Of a DNA stretch of 64,000 nucleotides, positions 26,270-34,465 are shown piece after piece. The stretch is taken from positions 1 to 64,000 of the forward strand of contig NZ_AWOR01000021.1 of NCBI RefSeq assembly GCF_000761245.1, written 5' to 3'. The position numbers were made by a program, and so were the translations under genes. The DNA comes from Comamonas testosteroni. GTDB lineage: Bacteria; Pseudomonadota; Gammaproteobacteria; Burkholderiales; Burkholderiaceae_C. Below the pieces are notes generated by a model, which saw only the letters and a program-made list of their open reading frames with translations, was not told the origin of the DNA and did not search any database. How positions within the stretch are numbered: position 1 is the stretch's first letter; each line of letters opens with the position of its first letter.

Positions 26270-27214
26270 ATGAAAACTGCCTCCGGCTCCATTGCTACTG
26301 CCTTGGCGCCCGCGAACCCCTGGGCGCTGGTACCTCCGCTGGGCAACCTGGATGCCTATATCTCGGCGGTCAATCGTATGCCAATGCTCACCCTTGAGGA
26401 AGAGCAGGACTACGCTCGCAAGCTCAAAGAACACAATGATCTGGACGCCGCCGGGCGTCTGGTGATGTCCCACCTGCGTCTGGTCGTCTCCATCTCGCGC
26501 CAGTACCTGGGTTATGGCCTGCCTCACGGCGACCTGATTCAGGAAGGCAATGTGGGCCTGATGAAGGCTGTCAAACGCTTCGACCCCGATCAGGGCGTGC
26601 GTCTGGTCAGCTACGCCATGCACTGGATCAAGGCGGAAATCCACGAATACATTCTGAAGAACTGGCGCATGGTCAAGGTCGCCACGACCAAGGCCCAGCG
26701 CAAGCTGTTCTTCAATCTGCGCTCGATGAAGCATGAGCTGAAGTCCGATGCCGCCATGGCGGACGAAGAGCTGGCCCTGCGCGAGACCCTGACCTCGAAC
26801 GAAATTGACGCGGTCGCTGCCAAGCTCAACGTCAAGCGTGAGGAAGTCATCGAGATGGAAACCCGTCTGGCCGGTGGCGATGTGCTGCTGGATCCCTCTC
26901 CCAGTGATGACGGAGAACAAGCCTTCGGCCCCATCGCCTACCTGGCAGATGCCAGCCACGAGCCTACAGCCATGCTCGAATCGCGCCAGCGCGATCATCT
27001 GGCGACCGACGGTCTGGTCATGGCTCTGGAAGGCCTGGATGACCGCAGCCGCCGCATCGTTGAAGAGCGCTGGCTCAAGGTCAATGACGACGGCTCCGGC
27101 GGCATGACGCTGCATGAGCTGGCTGCCGAATATGGAGTGAGCGCCGAGCGCATTCGCCAGATTGAAGTAGCCGCCATGAAAAAGATGAAAAAAGCGCTGG
27201 CCGAGTTTGCGTAA
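26270..27214 (+). CDS. rpoH: RNA polymerase heat-shock sigma factor RpoH (sigma-32)
   Basis: A 314-residue alternative sigma factor. It has the RpoH-type N-terminus (PWALVPPLGNLDAYISAVNRMPML), region 2 (SHLRLVVSISRQYLGYGL, DLIQEGNVGLMKAVKRFDP, AMHWIKAEIHEYIL), the RpoH box (RKLFFNLRSMK) that distinguishes it from other group 3 sigmas, and region 4 (LHELAAEYGVSAERIRQIEVAAMKKMK). ATG 26270 is preceded by AAAGGAA; in-frame ATGs at 26240 and 26249 abut the CIRCE element and are less likely. A strong intrinsic terminator follows. Confidence 0.95.
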   Translation: MKTASGSIATALAPANPWALVPPLGNLDAYISAVNRMPMLTLEEEQDYARKLKEHNDLDAAGRLVMSHLRLVVSISRQYLGYGLPHGDLIQEGNVGLMKAVKRFDPDQGVRLVSYAMHWIKAEIHEYILKNWRMVKVATTKAQRKLFFNLRSMKHELKSDAAMADEELALRETLTSNEIDAVAAKLNVKREEVIEMETRLAGGDVLLDPSPSDDGEQAFGPIAYLADASHEPTAMLESRQRDHLATDGLVMALEGLDDRSRRIVEERWLKVNDDGSGGMTLHELAAEYGVSAERIRQIEVAAMKKMKKALAEFA

Positions 27215-27262
27215 ACGCCAGCTTGCGCACCAAGGCCTTAAAAGGCTGAAATGCTGAACCTC

Positions 27263-27294
27263 AAACCCGGATAATTTCCGGGTTTTTTATTTTT
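27263..27294 (+). terminator. Rho-independent terminator after rpoH
   Basis: AAACCCGGA (27263-27271) pairs with TCCGGGTTT (27277-27285) across a 5-base loop, and the T run continues to 27294 with one interrupting A. It begins 49 bases after the rpoH stop, making rpoH a single-gene transcription unit. Confidence 0.85.
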
Positions 27295-27356
27295 CGGAAT
27301 CGATGCATGTTTTCATGCACAGCGATCACCCCTCAAAAATTCAAAAGAGACCTGCC

Positions 27357-28355
27357 ATGCCTATTCACACTTCGCGCATCTTGAAGAACCTGTCCCGCCG
27401 CAGCCTGGCTGCAGCAGGAGTCGCCATCGTGGTGACAGCAATGGCTCCGGCCGTCCTGGCAGCCGACAACTGGCCCGACAAGCCCCTGCACCTGATCGTG
27501 GGCTTCCCCGCAGGCTCTTCGCCTGACCTGACAGCCCGCGCATTGGCCGAGCCATTGGAGAAGAAGCTGGGTCAGACCATCATCGTGGAAAACCGCGTGG
27601 GTGCTGGCGGCAATATCGCCGGCGAATATGTCGCCAAGGCTGATGGCTACACCTTCAGCGTGATGATCAACGGCAATATGACCATTGCCAAGATGCTCAA
27701 CCCTGCCGTGCGCTATGACCCCATCAAGGACCTGCAGCCCGTGAGCCTGATCGGCGTGGCTCCTCTGGTGCTGGTGGCCCCTGCGTCGGCCCCACAAGGC
27801 AAGGCCTTTATGGAAGCGGCCGCCAAGGCTGGCGACAAATGGAGCTATGGCTCGCCCGGTGTCGGTACCGTGGGCCATCTGGGCATGGAACTGCTCAAGA
27901 GTCGCTCGGCAATCAAGGCCGTGCATGTGCCCTATACCGGCTACCCCCAAGTGTTCAACGGCATTCAGGGCGGCGACTTGAAGCTGTCCATGCTCCCTCC
28001 GGCACTGGCAATGGCACAGATTCAGGCCGGCAAGTTGCACGGCATCGGAGTGACCTCTGCAGCACGCAGCCCGCTGGCTCCCGGCCTTCCCAGCCTCAAA
28101 GAGCTCGGCGTCAACAACTTTGATCTGGAAATCTGGAACGCCGTGGCTGCGCCCAGGTCCATGCCCAAGGCCCATGTGGACAAGCTGGCGGCCGCCGTCA
28201 GCGAGATCGTGCGTACGCCCGAGATGCGCCAGAAGCTGTCCATGCAAGGCTGGCAAGCCGTCGGCAGCTCGCCCGAAGGCCTGAGCAACCGCATCCAGCA
28301 GGATGTGAAGGCGCTGGGCACCATCATTCGCGAGCAGGGCATCACCGCGCAGTAA
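27357..28355 (+). CDS. Tripartite tricarboxylate transporter substrate-binding protein (Bug/TctC family)
   Basis: A 332-residue periplasmic binding protein with a signal peptide ending near VLAAD. It shows WPDKPLHLIVGFPAGSSPDL, ENRVGAGGNIAGEYVAKADGYT, YGSPGVGTVGHLGMELL and HVPYTGYPQVFNGIQGGDLK. It differs from the two other Bug proteins here by the SSPDL and TGYPQ variants. I start at MPIHTSR with AGAG upstream; an upstream ATG would add an unlikely 18-residue extension. It stands alone, without catabolic or TctAB neighbours. Confidence 0.85.
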   Translation: MPIHTSRILKNLSRRSLAAAGVAIVVTAMAPAVLAADNWPDKPLHLIVGFPAGSSPDLTARALAEPLEKKLGQTIIVENRVGAGGNIAGEYVAKADGYTFSVMINGNMTIAKMLNPAVRYDPIKDLQPVSLIGVAPLVLVAPASAPQGKAFMEAAAKAGDKWSYGSPGVGTVGHLGMELLKSRSAIKAVHVPYTGYPQVFNGIQGGDLKLSMLPPALAMAQIQAGKLHGIGVTSAARSPLAPGLPSLKELGVNNFDLEIWNAVAAPRSMPKAHVDKLAAAVSEIVRTPEMRQKLSMQGWQAVGSSPEGLSNRIQQDVKALGTIIREQGITAQ

Positions 28356-28366
28356 ACACTCCCCCT

Positions 28367-28383
28367 GAGCCGCCTTGCGGCTC
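28367..28383. repeat. GC-rich hairpin after the Bug gene
   Basis: GAGCCGC-CTT-GCGGCTC is a perfect 7-bp stem 11 bases after the stop codon. It has no T run, so it is more likely an mRNA-stabilising or dispersed intergenic hairpin than a full terminator. The rest of 28384-28605 shows no gene; the promoter of the lipid cluster should lie there. Confidence 0.4.
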
Positions 28384-28605
28384 CCACCCGAGGGTGGACG
28401 ACAGCCTCGCTGCACGGCAGCGCCTGCTCGCTGTCACGCACATGGCGTGCGCCAGTTTTCCTCCATCCCACACGCTGAAGCTACTCCGGGTATCAACGAG
28501 CGCTACTGCGGCGTCCTTTATCATGCGCCCGACAGGCATGGGTTTACGCTATGCCGTCGGGCGCATTGTTGCATCTAGGGCAGCGCCACCGCTTTTGGAG
28601 TCTTC

Positions 28606-29349
28606 ATGGACGCTGGTACCTGGTTCACGCAGCTCAATGCCTGGCAAGTCATGGCATTGGGCCTGGTTTTTTTCGGGGGTATTTATCTGCTGGGCGGCCT
28701 GCTCATGGGCGCTCTGACGGCATCTCTTGCCCGCGCAGGTATTGGCAGGCCGCTGGATACACGTCCGCTCAAGCCCGACCAGTTGCAACGTGAATGGCGC
28801 CAGTCCTTTAATTCCATACTGATCTTCGGCATAGGCATGGTCGTTCCCTGGGGCTTTCTGCAACTGGGCTGGGCCCAGCTCTCGCCCACAGCCAGTGCTG
28901 GACGCATCGCTGTGGAGATCTTTGCGCTGCTGATCTGGAACGATGTGCACTTCTGGATCAACCACCGCCTGCTGCACACACGCCGCCTGGTGCGCTATCA
29001 CGGTGATCATCATCGCTCCGTGGTGACCACGCCCTGGTCCACCTACAGTTTTCACCCCATCGAGGCGCTGATGCTGGGCAACATCATCTTGCTGCCCATG
29101 CTGGTGCATGACTTCTATTTCTGGTCGCTGGCCTCTGTGCCGGTGTTGAGCCTGATCCTGAACCTGATCGGCCACTCCAACTACGATTTTTTCCCCTCAG
29201 TCCCCGACTCCCATCCACTGGCCGCCAGCCGCCGTCACCATCTGCACCATGCGCGCCCGGCAGGCAACTATGGCTTTGCGCTGGCCTTCATGGACCAGCT
29301 CATGCGCACACGGGTCGCAGACAACACCCCCAAAAGCTCCAGTCACTGA
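28606..29349 (+). CDS. Sterol desaturase / fatty-acid hydroxylase-superfamily membrane enzyme
   Basis: A 247-residue integral membrane di-iron enzyme. Several transmembrane segments flank histidine clusters HFWINHRLLH, YHGDHH, a later HSNYDFF and SRRHHLHH, the ligand pattern of the FA_hydroxylase superfamily, which hydroxylates or desaturates lipid substrates with O2. GGAG precedes the ATG. It is the first gene of a tight plus-strand cluster: its TGA directly abuts the ATG of the desaturase. Its substrate is presumably the acyl product handled by the following ketosynthase-fusion protein. Confidence 0.82.
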   Translation: MDAGTWFTQLNAWQVMALGLVFFGGIYLLGGLLMGALTASLARAGIGRPLDTRPLKPDQLQREWRQSFNSILIFGIGMVVPWGFLQLGWAQLSPTASAGRIAVEIFALLIWNDVHFWINHRLLHTRRLVRYHGDHHRSVVTTPWSTYSFHPIEALMLGNIILLPMLVHDFYFWSLASVPVLSLILNLIGHSNYDFFPSVPDSHPLAASRRHHLHHARPAGNYGFALAFMDQLMRTRVADNTPKSSSH

Positions 29350-30282
29350 ATGAGCAGGCACCCAGGCCAGCGCCGGTATCCAGTCCTGCGCCACTGGCGG
29401 GACTGGCAATCCGTCTTCTACATGCTCCTGCTGCCGCTGCTCGTGTGGTGGCAATGGAGGCATGGCTTCAGCGTCATTCTCTACAGCATCGAGCTGTTTC
29501 TGACCTTGGGCGTAGGTGTGATTCACCACAACCACACCCATGTGCGCATGTGGTGGGGGCGCTGGACCAACCGCTTCACCGATTACTGGCTGACCCTGCT
29601 TCAGGGTCACCCCACCTTTGTGTTCTGGCCCGCCCATGTGGCCAATCACCATCGATTTCGCCATGGACCGCGCGATCTGGCACGCACCTACCGGCCTGAG
29701 TGGGGTGGCGATACCAATCATCTGTGGGGCTATCTGCTTCATCCGATTCAGGCGGCTTTCGTGCTGTATCCGCTGTTCTTTCGCTGGCTGAACAACCTGC
29801 GCCGTCGCTGGCCTGGAGCCTTTCGCTACTGCATGGGGCAATACGCGTTGTGGCTGGGCAGCTGGAGCTTTTTTCTCTGGCTGGACTGGCAAAAGGCGTT
29901 GATCTTCATCATCGTCCCCCAGCTGCACGGCCTGCACTGGCTGCTGGCCACCAACTATCTGCAGCATGCCCACGCCGATGGCCGACCACTGACCAGAGCA
30001 CAGCGCAATACTCCGGGTATCGAGCTGAACTACGCGCGCAACTTTGAAGGCCTGGTCAACCCCCTGCTTTTTAATATTGGCCTGCACACCGCGCACCATG
30101 AATGCCCGCATGCCCACTGGTCCGAACTGAGCGGGCTGCATGAGCGCATTTACCGCCAACGGGTCACACCTGCATTGAACGAAGGTGGCCTGCTGCCTTA
30201 TATGGGACGCGTGTTTGTATTGGGTCTGGTCTGGCCCGCGGCAAGAACCCAGCCGCAGATGCCGCCCGACGCTGTGAAGTAA
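29350..30282 (+). CDS. Membrane fatty-acid desaturase
   Basis: A 310-residue acyl-lipid desaturase-type membrane protein. Its three histidine boxes are HHNHTH (about residue 58), HVANHHRFRH (about 95) and HTAHHECPHAHW (about 250), with paired transmembrane segments between them. The third box follows LLFNIGLHTAHH, as in front-end and delta-9-like desaturases. Its start codon follows the previous stop with no gap, so translation is probably coupled. It should introduce a double bond or similar oxidation into a lipid of the cluster. Confidence 0.82.
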   Translation: MSRHPGQRRYPVLRHWRDWQSVFYMLLLPLLVWWQWRHGFSVILYSIELFLTLGVGVIHHNHTHVRMWWGRWTNRFTDYWLTLLQGHPTFVFWPAHVANHHRFRHGPRDLARTYRPEWGGDTNHLWGYLLHPIQAAFVLYPLFFRWLNNLRRRWPGAFRYCMGQYALWLGSWSFFLWLDWQKALIFIIVPQLHGLHWLLATNYLQHAHADGRPLTRAQRNTPGIELNYARNFEGLVNPLLFNIGLHTAHHECPHAHWSELSGLHERIYRQRVTPALNEGGLLPYMGRVFVLGLVWPAARTQPQMPPDAVK

Positions 30283-30299
30283 AAACCTGTTGAGGATCT

Positions 30300-32234
30300 A
30301 TGCCTGTTGCCTATTCGAACGTCTATCTGCAATCTGCCGGCATGTTTCTGCCCGGCGCCCCGGTGGACAACGCTGGCATGGATGCGTTTGTAGCACCGCT
30401 GAACCGCATCTCCGAGCGCATCAAGCGCCGCATCCTGGCCGAAAACGGGATCCAGACCCGGCACTACGCCATCGATGGCGAAGGCCAGACCGTCTTCAGC
30501 AACGCCCGCATGGCGGCCGGCGCGATCGAGGAGACCCTGGCCCTGGCCGGCAAAAAGCTCTCCGATATCGGCTTTCTGTCCAGCGGCTCCTCGGGGGGGG
30601 ACGCGCTGATGCCCGGCTTTGCCAGCATGATTCAGGGAGAGATGGCCGCTCCGCCCATGGAAACGCTGTCCGTGCATGGGGTCTGCGCCGCCAGTGTGGG
30701 TGCCATGCAGGCCGCTGCCATGGCCGTGGAAAGCGGCGCTCATGCGCTGGCCCTGTCGGTGGCCAGCGAAATGCCCTCGCGCCTTTTCAAGCGTTCGCGC
30801 TTTGCGGCCCAAGGCTATGACACTGACTTTGATGCCCACTTTCTGCGCTGGATGCTGTCCGACGGCGCGGGCGCCGTGCTGCTGGGCGGCCCCAAGGCCC
30901 TGCCTCAGGCCAACGGACTGCGCCTCAAGCTCAAGTGGACGCACCAGCGCAGCTTTGCCGGCGACTACCCCGTGTGCATGCAACTGGGCATGACGGCCGA
31001 TCGCGGCAAAAGCCATCTGGACTTCCCTGCCTGGAGCGATGCCGAGGCCGCCGGCGCTCTGGCACTGCGCCAGGACATTCGCCTGCTTCCGCATCTGTTC
31101 GATGTCTGCATTCACGAATATGCAGCCCTGGCCCACCAGGGCTGGGTGCCCGCACGCGGCATAGACCACTTTCTCTGCCACTACTCGTCGGAGCGTTTCA
31201 TCCCCGTTGTCGACGAACTGCTGGACAAGGCCCATCTCAGCATTCCGCGCGAGCGCTGGTGGAGCAATCTGGCATGGCGCGGCAACACGGGTGCAGCTTC
31301 CATCTTCATCATGCTGTCGGAGTTTCTGCAAAAGCAGGGCCAGAGCCTCAAAGCCGGCGACACCGTGCTTTGCTTCATCCCCGAGTCGGGCCGCTTTACC
31401 GCAGGCTACATGCTATGGGAAGTAGAGCTGGATGCGAATACCGAGCATGCGCCAGAGGCCAATTTCCCTCGGAAATCGGCACAGTCAGCGGCGCTGCCGA
31501 ATGATGCTCTTCCCGATGTATCCACCATCGCCGCACCCCATGACCCGGCCGCTGCGCCATCGCAGCTGGCACCACTGCTGACCGAGCTGGCCAGCATCTG
31601 GCAGGACTACCGCAGCAATGTCTGGCGCACGCCCCTGCTCCAGCGCATGCGCACGCGCCAGTTGCAGATCACCGACTATCTGCGCTGGATGAGCCACTGG
31701 ATTCCCCAGGTGCGCGAAGGCAGTCTGTGGATGCGCGAAGGCGCGGCCTCGCTGACCGGTGACTATGCCACGCTCGCCTCACTGATCGACCTGCATGCAG
31801 GCGAGGAGCAGAACGACTTCAAGATTCTGCACAGCGACTATCTGAAGGCTGGCGGCACCGAGACAGATATCAACCGCTTGCGCCGCAACCCTGGCGGCGA
31901 AGCGCTCAATGCCTATCTGCACAGCGTGGCTGCCACGCCCAACCCGATCGGCCTGCTGGGCGCCATCTACATCATCGAAGGCACGGGTCAGCGCATCGTT
32001 CCCAGCCTGCTGCCCCTGCTGCGCCAGAGCCTGTCGCTGCCGCCCGATGCCTTCCGCTTTCTCGAGTACCACGGCGCCAATGACGAGAACCACCTGGAGC
32101 GATGGCTGCTGGCCGTGCAGATGGCGCTGGAGCTGGACAGTGAAGGCACGGCCCAGCAGGCCATCCTGCAGACCGCACGCAACACGGCCGCCATGTACCT
32201 GATGCAGTTCCAACATGTGCTGGCCGAGCGATAA
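30300..32234 (+). CDS. Beta-ketoacyl-ACP synthase III fused to a heme-oxygenase-like di-iron domain
   Basis: A 644-residue two-domain protein. Residues 1-375 are a FabH-type thiolase fold with a complete triad: Cys129 (SVHGVCAAS), His294 (FLCHYSSERF), Asn329 (WRGNTGAASIF). After a linker rich in Ala and Pro (about 380-425), residues 425-644 form an all-helical heme-oxygenase-like oxidase (HDO) domain with candidate metal ligands E502/E503, H511, E560 (IYIIEGTGQ) and the HxxxDxxH motif H591-D595-H598. HDO enzymes such as UndA oxidise acyl or amino substrates, so the fusion may condense and then oxidatively process a chain. GAGG precedes the ATG. The product is unknown. Confidence 0.82.
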   Translation: MPVAYSNVYLQSAGMFLPGAPVDNAGMDAFVAPLNRISERIKRRILAENGIQTRHYAIDGEGQTVFSNARMAAGAIEETLALAGKKLSDIGFLSSGSSGGDALMPGFASMIQGEMAAPPMETLSVHGVCAASVGAMQAAAMAVESGAHALALSVASEMPSRLFKRSRFAAQGYDTDFDAHFLRWMLSDGAGAVLLGGPKALPQANGLRLKLKWTHQRSFAGDYPVCMQLGMTADRGKSHLDFPAWSDAEAAGALALRQDIRLLPHLFDVCIHEYAALAHQGWVPARGIDHFLCHYSSERFIPVVDELLDKAHLSIPRERWWSNLAWRGNTGAASIFIMLSEFLQKQGQSLKAGDTVLCFIPESGRFTAGYMLWEVELDANTEHAPEANFPRKSAQSAALPNDALPDVSTIAAPHDPAAAPSQLAPLLTELASIWQDYRSNVWRTPLLQRMRTRQLQITDYLRWMSHWIPQVREGSLWMREGAASLTGDYATLASLIDLHAGEEQNDFKILHSDYLKAGGTETDINRLRRNPGGEALNAYLHSVAATPNPIGLLGAIYIIEGTGQRIVPSLLPLLRQSLSLPPDAFRFLEYHGANDENHLERWLLAVQMALELDSEGTAQQAILQTARNTAAMYLMQFQHVLAER

Positions 32235-32265
32235 CCAGAAACAGCAAGAAGCACCGGGAGGATTC

Positions 32266-33204
32266 ATGAAGAACGAGTTCAACGACCATGTCTGGGACGA
32301 GCGCGACCCCAGCCCCTGGCTGGCGCTCTACCTCGACCAGAGCACGCCTTTGCCAGATGACGTCAAGGCCGCCTGGCTGCGCGACTGCAGCAGCAGCTCG
32401 CGCCAGTTCTTTCTGCCGGCCATGCGGCCGCTGGCGCGGCTGTCCATGATCATCATTCAGGCGCTGAAGATCTTTCTGCCCAAGCGCTGGTCGCACTCCA
32501 TGCTGCTTCACCGCCTGCTGGCCTTCGGCATGAAGAAGTTTCTCTCGCCAGAGGCCAACTGGCTCATCATGCGCCACTTTCATCTGGGCTCCCAGGTACT
32601 GGCCTTCGTCGCCGCCAACGCCCCGACCAAGGTCAGCACCGCGCCATTGATGCCCATGGAAATCGACGATGTGAAGGACGAGCTGTTTCTCAAGCACGAC
32701 CTCAACCTCTTCAACTTCGTGATTCGCCTGAACAAGGCACTGCGTGAGAACGGGCAGGAACTGGTGCCCGTGGCCGAGCCCGACTTCTCCATGATCCGCG
32801 AGCCCGATCTCAGGCTCGAAGACATGCCGCGCGGGCGCTTCAACGTCATCGACCTGCAAAGCGCCATCGAGCTGTACACGCCCATCTACCAGCTGCTGCT
32901 GACCGACAACGACTTCTGGCGCGCCAGCAACTCGCTGCAGCTCGACGAAACCGTTGCCATCTACTGCGCCAAGATTCTGGCCTCGCCAGAGCATCTGGTG
33001 CTGCTCAACAACAAGCATCCCATGGTGCCGCTGTCCACCTTGTATGCAGCCTACCGGCTGGTGCTGCACGGCCTGTCCACCGAGATGCTGCACTCGCTGC
33101 TGATGCGCATGGCCAATGGCGAGCTGCCGATTCCGGCGCGCGAGCTGGCCAAGATGCACAAAGCCGCCGGTACGGTGATGGATCAGACCGCAGTGCAAGG
33201 CTGA
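32266..33204 (+). CDS. Uncharacterised protein of the lipid cluster
   Basis: A 312-residue protein I do not recognise with confidence. It is predicted soluble or peripheral with one hydrophobic stretch (LSMIIIQALKIFLP, about residues 62-75), conserved-looking polar segments such as LMRHFHLGSQVLAF-type text at about 100-115, LKHDLNLFNFVIRLNKAL and FNVIDLQSAIELYTPIYQLLLT. GGGAGGA lies just before ATG 32266 and the gene follows the ketosynthase fusion by 31 bases, so it is very likely part of the same pathway. A DUF-level family assignment would need a profile search. Confidence 0.7.
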   Translation: MKNEFNDHVWDERDPSPWLALYLDQSTPLPDDVKAAWLRDCSSSSRQFFLPAMRPLARLSMIIIQALKIFLPKRWSHSMLLHRLLAFGMKKFLSPEANWLIMRHFHLGSQVLAFVAANAPTKVSTAPLMPMEIDDVKDELFLKHDLNLFNFVIRLNKALRENGQELVPVAEPDFSMIREPDLRLEDMPRGRFNVIDLQSAIELYTPIYQLLLTDNDFWRASNSLQLDETVAIYCAKILASPEHLVLLNNKHPMVPLSTLYAAYRLVLHGLSTEMLHSLLMRMANGELPIPARELAKMHKAAGTVMDQTAVQG

Positions 33205-33207
33205 GCC

Positions 33208-33849
33208 ATGGACCCACACAGCAACCGCATCACAGGCGTTCGCATCGACGAGCAGACCATCTGGCTGGCACTCGCGGACGGACGTGAACTGGCCGAGCCC
33301 ATCAAGCGGCATATCCGCCTCGAAAAAGCCACACCCGAGCAAAGACTGCACTGGGTTCTGAGCGACGAGGATCACGGTCTGAACTGGCCGGCGCTGTGGC
33401 AGCCCTCTCCTGCGGGCATGGTCAGCGTCTGGGACCTGGATCAGGACAGCCTCTACCGTCAGGCCATGGGCGCGCTGCACGCCGTCCAATGGGACGTCAC
33501 CCGCATATCCCCGATCCAGCATGAGCTGGTGGCTCTGTGGCGCATGGAAGCCGACATCAACAACGGCGGCTTTCTGCAGTTTCTGGGCAACTGGGGAGTG
33601 GAGAACCATCAGCTCACACTGCAGGCTCTGCAGGCCATAGGCGCTCCCGTCACGCAGCAATGTCTGCAAGACATGTTTGCGGTGCTCAGGCGCTTTGAAG
33701 ACATGCCAGAAAATGTGGACTTCTCCGATCTGCCTGCGCTGCTGACGGACGCCGAACATGAGCAGTTGCAGGAACTGGAAGAAGCCTTCTGGGACTACCC
33801 GGAGCCTTTGAACAAGCTCGTGGTCATGCACTACGGAGCCGCCCAATGA
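33208..33849 (+). CDS. DUF2442 + DMP19 (DUF4375)-type two-domain protein
   Basis: A 213-residue protein. The first ~65 residues (ITGVRIDEQTIWLALADGRELAEPI, RLEKATPEQRLHW) look like DUF2442, a small domain that reads as a toxin-antitoxin-associated module. The C-terminal part (LVALWRMEADINNGGFLQFLGNWGVEN) has the NNGGFLQF signature of DMP19/DUF4375, a DNA-mimic-type fold. The gene starts 3 bases after the lipid cluster and ends in an ATGA overlap with the next gene. Function unknown; domain calls are by eye. Confidence 0.65.
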   Translation: MDPHSNRITGVRIDEQTIWLALADGRELAEPIKRHIRLEKATPEQRLHWVLSDEDHGLNWPALWQPSPAGMVSVWDLDQDSLYRQAMGALHAVQWDVTRISPIQHELVALWRMEADINNGGFLQFLGNWGVENHQLTLQALQAIGAPVTQQCLQDMFAVLRRFEDMPENVDFSDLPALLTDAEHEQLQELEEAFWDYPEPLNKLVVMHYGAAQ

Positions 33850-34436
33850 AGTCTGACAATAAATCCGGCAAGACCTATTCGCTGGCATTTCGCAAAGCCC
33901 TGGTGGACGCAGCGCTCAATCGCACACCCGGTGGCGGGTTTCCGGAGCTGGAAAAGCGCCACCATCTCAAGCCCGGAACCTTGTTCGACTGGGTCGAGGA
34001 GCTGGGTCCGACACCACCGCCTGCGCCTTTTTCTGCACTGCATTTCTGGATAGGAAATACGCCATTGGGCGAGCCGGAATTTGCCCGCCACTTTGAACAT
34101 GCAGACAGTTACTGGGAGCTGGAAGTCGAAGACATTGAAAGCAGCAAGCAAGATGTCACGGGCTGCGGCTTCTGCCAGGATCTGGGCAGGCAATTCCTGT
34201 TCGACGAAGACCTGCTGCTGATGATCTGGCTGCCCGAGCCTGTCCCTGTCTCTGCCTTGGTGAGCCACAGCACTCTGGACTCCGACACATCGCTCGCGCT
34301 CATCGTGCAGGCCTGTGAAACTCAGGGCATTCACACAGCCAACGCCATGTTTGTCTATGCCGACCCCACCGAGCCGATCACCGATCCGGACAAGCTCTAC
34401 AACGGACTGAGCTACATCGGGCTTTTTGACGACTGA
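33846..34436 (+). CDS. HTH plus Imm22-like protein
   Basis: A 196-residue protein. The N-terminus (YSLAFRKALVDAALN, FPELEKRHHLKPGTLFDWVEELG) resembles a transposase-type helix-turn-helix, and the rest (LHFWIGNTPLGEPEFARHFEH, then LIVQACETQGIHTANAMFVY, NGLSYIGLFD) resembles the Imm22 immunity family. It overlaps the previous gene by 4 bases (ATGA). No toxin gene is recognisable beside it, so it may be an orphan immunity gene or have another use. Confidence 0.55.
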   Translation: MKSDNKSGKTYSLAFRKALVDAALNRTPGGGFPELEKRHHLKPGTLFDWVEELGPTPPPAPFSALHFWIGNTPLGEPEFARHFEHADSYWELEVEDIESSKQDVTGCGFCQDLGRQFLFDEDLLLMIWLPEPVPVSALVSHSTLDSDTSLALIVQACETQGIHTANAMFVYADPTEPITDPDKLYNGLSYIGLFDD

Positions 34437-34465
34437 CGCAGCTCCGGCGTTTTTCCATTTTCTTC

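Noticed and set aside
31972..33888. A 638-codon open frame on the minus strand
   Set aside because: Runs against the ketosynthase fusion and its downstream partners, which have ribosome sites and motifs; its translation has no family features.
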